From assembly GCA_028287605.1 (NCBI GenBank), contig JAQBPI010000231.1:1-8273 (forward strand): 8,273 nt of DNA. The letters are read 5' to 3'. A program made the translations under genes and the position numbers. This document shows, piece by piece, positions 1 to 6,545 of this stretch. This stretch comes from Chloroflexota bacterium (GTDB lineage Bacteria > Chloroflexota > Dormibacteria > Aeolococcales > Aeolococcaceae). The notes under the pieces were generated by a model. The model did not search any database and was not told the DNA's origin. It worked only from the letters and a program-made list of their open reading frames with translations. Position 1 is the first letter of the stretch. Every line of letters starts with the position of its first letter.

Positions 1-1144
1 CGCTCACGGTGAACAGCCGGTAGGCGGGCGCGGACGCGGCGCCGTTCAGGGTCTCCGCGGCGTACACCTGCCAGCTGGCGTCGGGCGCGTCGGCCCCGGT
101 CACCCGCGAGCCCAGCCAGCTGACCACCACCCCGCCGTCGCCGCCGGCCGCCACCCAGGGGAAGACCACCGCGCCGATCCCCGGGTCGACCCGCACCGGC
201 CGTCCCCAGGTCACCCCCCGATCGCGGCTGGAGAGCACCAGCACCCGTGCGTTGTCGGAGACGGCGACGTAGAGGGTGCCGGCGGCGTCGAGCGCGGCGG
301 CGGGGAAGACCGACGCGAAGCCGGCCGTCGCCGCCGGGTCGGAGAGGACGGTGTGCTGCGCCCAGGTGGCGCCGCCATCGACGGACGTGGCCATGAGCAC
401 CACGTTCTGGACGCCGCTGGGGCCGCCGTTGAGCCCCAGGGTGGCGCCGGCGGTGGTCGTGTACACCTGATGGAGGACTCCGGGGTGGCGTCGATCGGCG
501 AGCAGGTCGCCGAGCTGGTTGTTGCCCACCGCCGCGTCGCCCGGCGACAGCACCGGGGTCATCGGGGTGTAGGCCAGGCCGGCCTGGGCGCCGGCGGGCG
601 AGCGGAGGATGTCGATGTTGCCGGTGAGGATGTCGTGGAAGGACAGGTAGAAGCCGTGCCCGTCGGTGGCCAGCCAGGGACGGTCGTCGCCCACCACCGG
701 GCTGCCCAGCGGCTGGGAGACGAAGGTGCGCCCGCCGTCGTTCGATCGCCCCACCGTCGTCGAGCCCAGCCAGAGGCTGGTGTAGGCCACGGTGCCGTCG
801 TCGGCCACGGCGAGGTCCATGTCGCCGCCGCCGAGGCCGGCGCAGCAGGGGGTGGGCACGGCGCTGTCCGGCGAGCCGAGGTAGGCGGCGGGCCCGCCGC
901 CGGCGCCCAGCCGCCAGAGGTCCACGCCCTTGGGGAAGCCGCGGATGGCGCCGACGTAGGTGGTGCCGTCGCCGGCGACCCGGAGCGAGGGCTCGGTGTT
1001 CGCCCCCTTGAAGACGGGGTTGACCAGCGTGCTGGTGACGAACCCGCCGCCGGCGGCGGCGTCGCCACCCACCCGCAGCGAGGCCACCACGGCGAGCGCG
1101 AGCAGGCCTGCGGCTGCTCGCCGGACGCCACGCCTGCGGTCCAT
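1..1144 (-). CDS. Secreted Asp-box (BNR/sialidase-like) beta-propeller protein, 3' end outside the window
   Basis: The frame is open from an ATG at 1144 to the left edge (381 codons visible, no stop). The start is supported by a strong Shine-Dalgarno AGGAGGT at 1149-1155, four bases upstream. The N-terminus is a likely Sec signal peptide: a basic stretch at residues 3-9, a hydrophobic core at about 11-24, and an Ala-rich region near 29-31 where cleavage could occur. The mature part carries three Asp-box motifs (S-x-D-x-G-x-T-[WF]) at residues 134-141 (SNDGGRTF), 254-261 (SVDGGATW) and 306-313 (SRDRGVTW, with Arg replacing the first Gly). These turns are typical of sialidase-type beta-propellers. 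Other recognisable pieces are a Cys-Cys pair at 100-101 followed by GLGGGDMD, and DDRPWLA at 153-159. I do not see the FRIP motif or the arginine triad of true sialidases, so the fold is better supported than the enzymatic activity. It is probably exported, but the substrate is unknown. It is divergent from pckA. Confidence 0.82.
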   Translation of the reverse strand, partial: MDRRRGVRRAAAGLLALAVVASLRVGGDAAAGGGFVTSTLVNPVFKGANTEPSLRVAGDGTTYVGAIRGFPKGVDLWRLGAGGGPAAYLGSPDSAVPTPCCAGLGGGDMDLAVADDGTVAYTSLWLGSTTVGRSNDGGRTFVSQPLGSPVVGDDRPWLATDGHGFYLSFHDILTGNIDILRSPAGAQAGLAYTPMTPVLSPGDAAVGNNQLGDLLADRRHPGVLHQVYTTTAGATLGLNGGPSGVQNVVLMATSVDGGATWAQHTVLSDPAATAGFASVFPAAALDAAGTLYVAVSDNARVLVLSSRDRGVTWGRPVRVDPGIGAVVFPWVAAGGDGGVVVSWLGSRVTGADAPDASWQVYAAETLNGAASAPAYRLFTVS

Positions 1145-1275
1145 CGCGACCTCCTGCGGGCATCCGCCCGGCCGGCTGTAGGGGAACCGTGATTAACGCA
1201 CAGCCGGGGCCCCGGGGCCCGCTCCGGTGGTCGCGGAAGCCGCGACGTGACCGAGACGGAGTTCGCGGAGCCCTC

Positions 1276-1284
1276 TGATAGACT
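1276..1284 (+). promoter_or_regulatory. Possible extended -10 promoter element for pckA
   Basis: TGATAGACT matches an extended -10 (TGn followed by TAnnnT) in an AT-richer pocket upstream of pckA. It would place transcription start near 1291 and give a leader of about 125 nt. No good -35 hexamer is visible 16-19 bp upstream, so the call rests on the -10 alone. Confidence 0.25.
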
Positions 1285-1314
1285 GGCTCGTCAGCACCGC
1301 CTTCGTTGATCGGC

Positions 1315-1334
1315 ACAGGTTCAGGCCCACCTGT
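1315..1334. repeat. Inverted repeat ACAGGT-N8-ACCTGT upstream of pckA
   Basis: Two perfect 6-bp arms (1315-1320 and 1329-1334) are separated by 8 bp. The repeat lies downstream of the candidate -10 and about 80 bp before the pckA ATG. It could be a repressor site or a small hairpin in the leader mRNA. The part after it also carries short direct repeats, so it may be one piece of a larger control region. No regulator is identifiable. Confidence 0.4.
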
Positions 1335-1416
1335 CCGTTCTCATTCTCAGGGACTGTCCGCTATCCGGGCATTCCCACGGATCGGGGCAGTCAGTCACAC
1401 ACGGGGAATACGAACC

Positions 1417-2976
1417 ATGACCGACGTCATCAGAGCGAGCGGCACCTCACTGCCGGCAGCGAAGTCGATCCGCTGGAACCCCAGTCCCGAGGAGCTGCGT
1501 CAACTGACGGCGTCGATGCCCAACGCGCACCCGACCATCTTCGGCAACTACAACGTCGAGACCAGGGTGGTGGCGCGGAGCAAGGCGAGCACCTACGTGG
1601 TGACCGACCACCCCGAGGAGCACTCAGACCAGACCATCGGCCGGGCCGAGGGCGAGCGCATCGCCGCGATGCAGGACGCCCACATCGCCGGCCGGGACAT
1701 GCTGGTGATCGACGGCTACATCGGCAACGACCCCGACCACCGGGTCGCCGCCCGCCTCTACATCGAGGCCGCGAACGCCAACATCGCGGGGATGCAGCAG
1801 GCGCTCTACTTCAGCGCCGAGGACGCCGGCCCCGACTTCCAGCCCCGGCTGACGGTCATCTACACGCCCAACCTCACGGCGCCCGGCTACCCCGGCGACC
1901 GGGTGATCGCCGTCGACCTCGACGCCGGGGTGACCCGGGTGATCAACTCCGACTACTTCGGCGAGTCGAAGAAGGGCGGCCTGCGGATGTGGAACGCGCT
2001 CACCTACCGGCGCGGCGGCCTGGCCATGCACGCGGGCTGCAAGGTGGTGCCCACCAGCCGCGGCGAGCAGTCGATGCTCATCGTCGGCCTCAGCGGCACC
2101 GGCAAGACCACCACCACCTTCACCCGCCAGAACAACAGCCAGCCGGTGCAGGACGACTTCGTCGCGCTGTACCCGAGCGGGCGCATCGTCAGCTCCGAGA
2201 ACGGCTGCTTCGCCAAGACCTTCGCGCTCGATCCCCGGGACGAGCCCGCCATCCACGGCGCGGTCACCAGGCGCGAGGCGTACCTCGAGAACGTCTCCCA
2301 GAACGACCGCGGCGAGTGCGACTTCTTCGACACCTCGTACACGCAGAACGGGCGCGCCGTCTTCCGCATGGAGGCGCTGGGGATCGCTCGGGACGCACGC
2401 GAGATCACCCGGGTCAACCAGCTGCTGATCCTCAACCGCAACGACAACATCATCCCCGCGGTGGCGCGGCTCACCCGCGAGCAGGCGGCGGCCTACTTCA
2501 TGCTCGGCGAGACCCGCGGCACCAGCGCCGGCGGCAGGGAGGAGGCGGGCAGGGCGCTGCGCGTGCCCGGCACCAACCCCTTCTTCCCGCTGCTCCACGC
2601 GATGCAGGGCAACCGCTTCCTCGAGCTGCTCGACGACTGCGGCTTCGAGGTCTTCCTGCTCAACACCGGCCGCATCGGCGGCGAGGACGGCGACGAGCGC
2701 GGCAGGAAGGTCACCATCCCCTACTCGAGCGCGGTGGTGAAGGCCATCGCCGAGGGCACGATCACCTGGGAGCGGGACCCCGACTTCGGCTACCAGGTGG
2801 CCTCGGCGCTGCCCGGCATCGACGACGCCGAGATCCTCCAGCCGCGCCGGCTCTACGAGCGCCAGGAGCGGATGGACGAGTACAACGCCATCGTCCAGCG
2901 GCTGCGCACCGAGCGCTGCGCCTACCTCGCGACGTTCGACGGCCTGCGGTCGGAGATCGTCAACGCCGTCTCCTGA
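1417..2976 (+). CDS. pckA: Phosphoenolpyruvate carboxykinase (ATP), divergent subfamily
   Basis: This cytosolic enzyme converts oxaloacetate plus ATP to phosphoenolpyruvate, CO2 and ADP (EC 4.1.1.49), the entry step to gluconeogenesis from C4 acids. The product is 519 aa, a normal length for the family. The P-loop is at residues 224-231 (GLSGTGKT, K230), followed by the acidic metal pair D246-D247. K185-K186 (ESKKG) and H205 (AMHAG) align with the lysine pair and histidine that hold Mn2+ and substrate in Escherichia coli PckA. ENGCFAKT (261-268), R313 (QNGRAVF) and NTGRIGG (416-422) match further family blocks. R54 (ARSKAS) probably takes the place of the oxaloacetate-binding arginine. Departures from the classical enzyme include QDDFVAL in place of GDDEHGW and AGC where SAN usually follows the metal histidine. 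I chose ATG 1417 because GGGGAA lies 8 bp upstream; the in-frame TTG at 1306 would add 37 residues of unconvincing sequence. The M20 amidohydrolase follows after 21 bp, probably in the same operon. Confidence 0.9.
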   Translation: MTDVIRASGTSLPAAKSIRWNPSPEELRQLTASMPNAHPTIFGNYNVETRVVARSKASTYVVTDHPEEHSDQTIGRAEGERIAAMQDAHIAGRDMLVIDGYIGNDPDHRVAARLYIEAANANIAGMQQALYFSAEDAGPDFQPRLTVIYTPNLTAPGYPGDRVIAVDLDAGVTRVINSDYFGESKKGGLRMWNALTYRRGGLAMHAGCKVVPTSRGEQSMLIVGLSGTGKTTTTFTRQNNSQPVQDDFVALYPSGRIVSSENGCFAKTFALDPRDEPAIHGAVTRREAYLENVSQNDRGECDFFDTSYTQNGRAVFRMEALGIARDAREITRVNQLLILNRNDNIIPAVARLTREQAAAYFMLGETRGTSAGGREEAGRALRVPGTNPFFPLLHAMQGNRFLELLDDCGFEVFLLNTGRIGGEDGDERGRKVTIPYSSAVVKAIAEGTITWERDPDFGYQVASALPGIDDAEILQPRRLYERQERMDEYNAIVQRLRTERCAYLATFDGLRSEIVNAVS

Positions 2977-2997
2977 CAGGAGGCGCAGGTCCCGGCC

Positions 2998-4170
2998 GTG
3001 AGAGAGCTCCACGCGCAGGTCGACGCCGTCCTCGACGGGGCCGTCGACCTGCGCCGGGCCCTCCACGCCGAGCCCGAGCTGGCCGGCGAGGAGGTGGGCA
3101 CCACCGCGATCGTCCGCGAGCGGCTGCGCTCGCTGGGCCTCGAGGAGCTGCGCTGCCCCACCCCCACCGGGGCGGTGTTCCGCCTCGAGGGCGGCCGCCC
3201 GGGGCGGACGGTGCTGCTCCGCGCCGACATCGACGCCCTCCCCCTGGAGGAGGAGACCGCACTCCCCTTCCGCTCGCGCGTTCCCGGGGTGATGCACGCC
3301 TGCGGCCACGACGGCCACGCCGCCGCCCTGCTCGGCGCCGCCGAGGTGCTGGCCCGGCGCGCCCCGGACCTGGCCGGCCGGGTCGTGCTCATCTTCCAGC
3401 CCGCCGAGGAGACCGGCGAGGGGGCCAGGGCGATGCTCGACGGCGGCGTCCTCGCCGGCCTCGGGGTCGAGCGGGTGGCCGGGCTCCACCTCTCCTCCAA
3501 CCTTCCCACCGGCCTGGTGATGGCCCGCCCGGGGATCGCCATGGCAACCTTCCAGCGCTTCACCATCCGGCTGCGCGGAACCGGCGGCCACGCCGCCCTC
3601 GCCGCCGGCGACGGCAACGTGGTGCTCGCCGCCGCCGAGCTGGCCCGCCGCCTGCCCGGGCTCCTCGACGGCCTCGAGCTCGCCGAGACCCCCTGCGTCT
3701 GCGGCACCGGGGTGCTGCGCGCCGGGACGGTGCACAACGTCATCCCACGCGACGCCGAGATCGGTGGCAGCCTGCGCACCTTCACCGAGGAGCAGCACCC
3801 CGAGGCGGCGGCCCGGCTGCGCGCCGCCTGCGAGGCGGTCGCCGCCGAGTTCGGGGTGAGCGCCGCCGTCGACCTCCCCCGGCCGGTGCCGGCGGTGGTC
3901 AACGACCCCTCCGCCACGGCGGTCACCCGGGAGGCCCTCGCCGCGGTGCTGGGGCCGTCCAGCGTGCTCGAGGCGCCGCCGATGACGCCGAGCGACGACG
4001 TCAGCGAGTTCCTGCTCCGCGCCCCCGGCTGCTACTTCTTCGTCGGCTCCCGCCCGGGGCCCCGCATCCCGCCCCAGCACCACGCCCCCGACTTCGACTT
4101 CGACGAGCAGGCGCTGCGGGTGGCGATGATCTCGCTGGTCGCCGCCGCCGAGGCGCTCGCGGCCCGCTAG
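2998..4170 (+). CDS. M20-family (M20D-like) metallo-amidohydrolase, N-acyl-amino-acid hydrolase type
   Basis: The product is a 390-aa cytosolic zinc- or manganese-type hydrolase expected to cleave an amide bond in an N-acylated amino acid or similar conjugate. Relatives include hippurate hydrolases and IAA-amino-acid hydrolases; the real substrate cannot be told. Visible motifs are RRALHAEPEL (19-28), the DID of LLRADIDALP (77-79), HACGHDGHAA (100-109) with ligands C102 and H104, PAEE (135-138) with general base E137 and ligand E138, H164 in GLHLS, HNVIP (246-250), PSDDVSEFL (331-339) and a C-terminal HH at 361-362 before PDFDFDE. The dimerization domain starts at GTGGHA (194-199) but lacks the usual PH/DP residues after it. 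The start is GTG 2998: it is in frame directly behind the pckA stop, no other start is near, and it gives a standard N-terminus. AGGAGG at 2978-2983 is a good Shine-Dalgarno sequence but sits 14 bp away, longer than ideal. It lies 21 bp behind pckA, so co-transcription is likely. Its TAG stop overlaps that of bioB. Confidence 0.85.
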   Translation: MRELHAQVDAVLDGAVDLRRALHAEPELAGEEVGTTAIVRERLRSLGLEELRCPTPTGAVFRLEGGRPGRTVLLRADIDALPLEEETALPFRSRVPGVMHACGHDGHAAALLGAAEVLARRAPDLAGRVVLIFQPAEETGEGARAMLDGGVLAGLGVERVAGLHLSSNLPTGLVMARPGIAMATFQRFTIRLRGTGGHAALAAGDGNVVLAAAELARRLPGLLDGLELAETPCVCGTGVLRAGTVHNVIPRDAEIGGSLRTFTEEQHPEAAARLRAACEAVAAEFGVSAAVDLPRPVPAVVNDPSATAVTREALAAVLGPSSVLEAPPMTPSDDVSEFLLRAPGCYFFVGSRPGPRIPPQHHAPDFDFDEQALRVAMISLVAAAEALAAR

Positions 4171-4183
4171 GCAGGCCCCGCGA
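4157..4183. terminator. GC-rich hairpin spanning the shared stop codons (possible bidirectional terminator)
   Basis: TCGC-GGCC at 4157-4164 can pair with GGCC at 4174-4177 and GCGA at 4180-4183. This forms an 8-bp stem with a 2-base bulge and a 9-base loop that contains the CTAG double stop. There is no T-run on either side, so it is not a classical intrinsic terminator. In DNA this GC-rich such stems arise by chance. It is the only terminator-like structure available to these two convergent genes. Confidence 0.25.
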
Positions 4184-5204
4184 CCTCGCGCCGGCCCCGG
4201 GTGCCGGTCAGGGGCGCGGTGGCCACCGGCATCCCCAGGTCCGCGAGCATCGCCAGGTCCACCTCCGCGCTCCGCCCGAGCGTGGTCAGGTAGTTCCCCA
4301 CGATCAGGCCGTTGGCGCCGGCGAGCATCCCGTACGCCTGCAGGTCGCGGAGCACCACCTCGCGCCCTCCCGCGTAGCGCAGCACCGCGGAGGGGTTGAT
4401 GCACCGGTAGACCGCCACGCAGCGGAGCGCGTCGAGGGGGCGGAGCAGCTCGGCGTCGCCCAGCGGCGTGCCGGCGCGGGGGTCGAGGAAGTTGCAGGGG
4501 ATCTCCCGGGCGCCCAGCTCCTGGAGGACGAAGGCGAGGTCGAGCCGGTCCGCCCAGCTCTCGCCCATGCCGAAGATGCCGCCGCTGCAGAGCTCCATCC
4601 CCGCGTCGACGACCGCCCGGCAGGTGCGCAGCCGGTCCTCGAAGGTGTGGGTGGTGCAGATCCGCGGGAAGAAGCCCGGACCCGCCTCGAGGTTGTGGTT
4701 GTAGCGGTGGATCCCCGCCTCGGCGAGGCGCTCGGCCTGCCCGGGCTTGAGGATGCCGAGCGAGGCGGCCACCTCGATGTCCACCTCGGCGGCGATCGCC
4801 CGGGCGGCGTCGATCACCGAGCGCATCATCCGCTCGTCGGGGCCGCGTACCGCCACCACGATGCAGAACTCGGTGCCGCCGAGCTCGCGGGTGCGCCGGG
4901 CGAGGTCGACCAGCCGGTCGGTGGGCAGCATCGGCTCGCGCCCCACCTCGGTGCTGTACCGCGCCGACTGGGAGCAGAAGGTGCAGTCCTCGGGGCAGCC
5001 GCCGGTCTTGGCGCTGATGATCGACTCCACCTCGACCGCCGGGCCCATCCAGGCGAGCCGGACGCGGTGGGCGAGGGCGACCAGGTCGGGGAGGTCGTCG
5101 TCGCCGAGCGCGACGAGCTCCTCGGCGAGCGGCCGGTCCACGGGCTCACGGGCGTCGAGGAGCCGCTCGGCGGCGGCGCGCAGCGGTGCGGCGGTGCTCG
5201 GCAT
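4167..5204 (-). CDS. bioB: Biotin synthase (radical SAM), with an altered auxiliary-cluster ligand set
   Basis: BioB inserts sulfur into dethiobiotin to make biotin, the last step of the pathway (EC 2.8.1.6). The product is 345 aa, typical for the family. The radical-SAM cluster motif is C70-x3-C74-x2-C77 within GGCPEDCTFCSQSARY. Dethiobiotin-pocket residues are visible in YNHNLE (168-173) and around N238, and the domain ends with GANGLIVGNYLTT (296-308). Of the auxiliary-cluster ligands known from E. coli, C114 (EFCIV), C206 (ELCSGG) and R276 (LRYAGGRE) are present, but the strand that should carry the second cysteine reads VAASLG (145-150), with alanines. The FCIVVAVRGPDER block resembles actinobacterial BioB. 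I chose ATG 5204; a GTG at 5228 would add eight residues. Neither has a Shine-Dalgarno sequence, and a TATCCT on the minus strand at 5220-5215 suggests a nearly leaderless mRNA. It is divergent from the MFS gene and convergent with the M20 gene. No other biotin gene is in the window. Confidence 0.93.
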   Translation of the reverse strand: MPSTAAPLRAAAERLLDAREPVDRPLAEELVALGDDDLPDLVALAHRVRLAWMGPAVEVESIISAKTGGCPEDCTFCSQSARYSTEVGREPMLPTDRLVDLARRTRELGGTEFCIVVAVRGPDERMMRSVIDAARAIAAEVDIEVAASLGILKPGQAERLAEAGIHRYNHNLEAGPGFFPRICTTHTFEDRLRTCRAVVDAGMELCSGGIFGMGESWADRLDLAFVLQELGAREIPCNFLDPRAGTPLGDAELLRPLDALRCVAVYRCINPSAVLRYAGGREVVLRDLQAYGMLAGANGLIVGNYLTTLGRSAEVDLAMLADLGMPVATAPLTGTRGRREVAGPA

Positions 5205-5221
5205 GGGCCGGCTGAGGATAC

Positions 5222-5241
5222 CGATCACGGTACCGTGGTCG
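5222..5241. promoter_or_regulatory. Palindromic candidate operator in the bioB/MFS divergent gap
   Basis: The core CACGGTACCGTG (5226-5237) is a perfect 12-bp palindrome. It extends to a 20-bp dyad with only one mismatched pair (T5225/G5238). It fills the middle of the 39-bp gap between the bioB ATG and the MFS GTG, adjoining the bioB -10-like TATCCT (minus, 5220-5215) and overlapping TACCGT (plus, 5231-5236). A dimeric regulator bound here could control both genes. It does not resemble the BirA or BioR operators I know, so the regulator is unknown. Confidence 0.45.
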
Positions 5242-5243
5242 TC

Positions 5244-6545
5244 GTGAACGCCCCAACCGGGCGGCGGAGGGGGGCGTCGCGGCTCCGGGGCCTCGCCCTC
5301 GACCTCACCCCGCTGCGCGCCTCCCGCGACTTCCGGCTGCTCTGGTCCGGGCAGCTGGTGTCCACCATGGGCCGGCAGGTCACCGCCGTGGCGGTGCCGT
5401 ACCAGGTCTACCAGCTCACCGGCTCGACCCTCGCCGTCGGGCTGCTGGGCCTGGTGCAGATGGTGCCGCTGATCCTCTGCTCGCTGATCGGCGGCGCCGT
5501 CGCCGACGCGGTCGACCGCCGCCGGCTGCTGCTGGCGTCCAACTCGCTGCTCGCGCTCTGCTCGCTCCTGTACGTGGCCGGGGCGGTCCACGGCCATCCG
5601 CCGCTCGCCGCGCTCTACGCGGTCAGCGCCGTCGCCGCCGGGCTCAGCGCGGTGGACCAGCCGGCGCGGTCGGCGACGGTGCCCAACCTCGTGCCCCGGG
5701 AGCAGCTGCCCGCGGCGGTGGCGCTGATGTTCGGCCTCTTCCAGGCGGCGCTGATCGTCGGGCCGGCGGTGGGCGGGCTGGTCATCGCCCGCCTCGGGCT
5801 CGGCGCCGCCTACCTCGTCGACGTGCTCAGCTTCGGCGCCGCGATCACCGCGGTGGCGCTGATCGGCCCCCAGCCGCCCCGGCACGAGCGCCGCGAGCCG
5901 CCGCTGCGCGCCATCCGCAGCGGGCTGCGCTTCGCCCGGCGGCAGCCGGTGATCCTCGCCGGCTTCGCGATCGACCTCGACGCGATGATCTTCGGGATGC
6001 CCCGGGCGCTCTTCCCGGCGCTCGCCGCCTCCTCCTTCCACACCGGCCCCTCCGGCCTCGGCCTCCTCTACGCCGCCCCCGGGGCGGGCGCGGTCGCCGC
6101 CATCCTGGTCACCGGCTGGCTGGGGCGGGTGCGGCGCCTCGGCCGGGTGGTGATCGGCGCGGTCGCGATGTGGGGGGTGGCGATCGCCGGCTTCGGGCTG
6201 GTCGGCTCCCTGCCGGTCGCCCTGGCGCTGCTCGCCGTCGCCGGCGCGGCCGACAGCGTGAGCGCGGTGTGCCGCTCGACCATGCTCCAGACCCTCACCC
6301 CCGACCACCTCCGGGGGCGGATGTCGGCGACCTACTCGATGGTGGTGATGGGCGGCCCGTACGCCGGCGACGTCGAGGCCGGGGCGGTGGCCGCCGCCTG
6401 GGGCCCGCGGGTCTCGGTGGTCTCCGGCGGCCTGCTCTGCGTGCTCGGCGCCGGGCTGGTGGCCGCCGCCTTCCCCGCCCTCCATCGCTACAGTGCGGAC
6501 ACGGCGGTGGCGGAGCCCCCGGCGGAGGCGCTCGAAGCCACCTGA
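5244..6545 (+). CDS. Major facilitator superfamily transporter, EntS-like exporter group (MFS_3)
   Basis: This is a 433-aa inner-membrane protein with about twelve predicted membrane segments: roughly 34-55, 62-87, 97-116, 118-136, 155-182, 186-207, 236-260, 270-293, 299-319, 322-340, 360-385 and 389-411. The loop after segment 2 carries the motif-A-like [12 protein letters not shown] (83-94). [10 protein letters not shown] (351-360) before segment 11 and the N-terminal [13 protein letters not shown] (28-40) are typical of the enterobactin-exporter-like MFS branch, which mostly exports small molecules using the proton gradient. The substrate cannot be predicted. A polar tail follows residue 412. 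GTG 5244 is the preferred start because the following residues match family N-termini and TACCGT at 5231-5236 lies seven bases upstream, as in a leaderless transcript. GTG 5235 is the alternative. No Shine-Dalgarno sequence is seen. It is divergent from bioB, so shared control is possible, but a link to biotin transport is only a guess. Confidence 0.87.
   Translation: MNAPTGRRRGASRLRGLALDLTPLRASRDFRLLWSGQLVSTMGRQVTAVAVPYQVYQLTGSTLAVGLLGLVQMVPLILCSLIGGAVADAVDRRRLLLASNSLLALCSLLYVAGAVHGHPPLAALYAVSAVAAGLSAVDQPARSATVPNLVPREQLPAAVALMFGLFQAALIVGPAVGGLVIARLGLGAAYLVDVLSFGAAITAVALIGPQPPRHERREPPLRAIRSGLRFARRQPVILAGFAIDLDAMIFGMPRALFPALAASSFHTGPSGLGLLYAAPGAGAVAAILVTGWLGRVRRLGRVVIGAVAMWGVAIAGFGLVGSLPVALALLAVAGAADSVSAVCRSTMLQTLTPDHLRGRMSATYSMVVMGGPYAGDVEAGAVAAAWGPRVSVVSGGLLCVLGAGLVAAAFPALHRYSADTAVAEPPAEALEAT

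Larger units (their letters stand above)
1145..1416. other. Divergent intergenic region between the Asp-box gene and pckA
   Basis: This 272-bp non-coding gap should hold promoters for both flanking genes. It contains a 14-bp perfect GC palindrome at 1207-1220, a 6-3-6 inverted repeat at 1231-1245 (TCGCGG / CCGCGA), an inverted repeat with 8-bp spacer at 1315-1334 (ACAGGT / ACCTGT), a tandem TTCTCATTCTCA at 1338-1349, and CTGTCCG repeated directly at 1331-1337 and 1354-1360. The half on the pckA side is less GC-rich than the surrounding genes, as expected for a promoter and leader. No small gene with a convincing ribosome binding site was found in it. Confidence 0.6.

Noticed and set aside
559..1131. 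Minus-strand frame starting at 1131 within the Asp-box gene
   Set aside because: It is shifted relative to the real frame from 1144 and reads as Pro/Ala/Ser/Arg repeats, a shadow of the true gene.
353..1192. Plus-strand open frame opposite the Asp-box gene
   Set aside because: It is Gly/Ala/His/Arg-rich filler. The minus frame has a signal peptide, three Asp-boxes and a strong Shine-Dalgarno sequence.
1306..1416. Upstream TTG start for pckA adding 37 residues
   Set aside because: The added stretch does not look like a PEPCK N-terminus and crosses the inverted repeats. ATG 1417 has a GGGGAA at normal distance.
1624..4404. 926-codon open frame on the minus strand, antisense to pckA and the M20 gene
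   Set aside because: Composition is Gly/Ala/Val/His/Arg-rich without motifs, and it is fully antisense to two well-supported genes. It is a GC artefact.
1989..5243. Very long open frame on the plus strand running into the MFS gene
   Set aside because: It is the absence of stop codons in extreme GC sequence. The translated part overlapping pckA and the M20 gene is a low-complexity Arg/Pro/Ala/His-rich string, while the real genes have clear family motifs in other frames. Only the part from 5244 is a gene.
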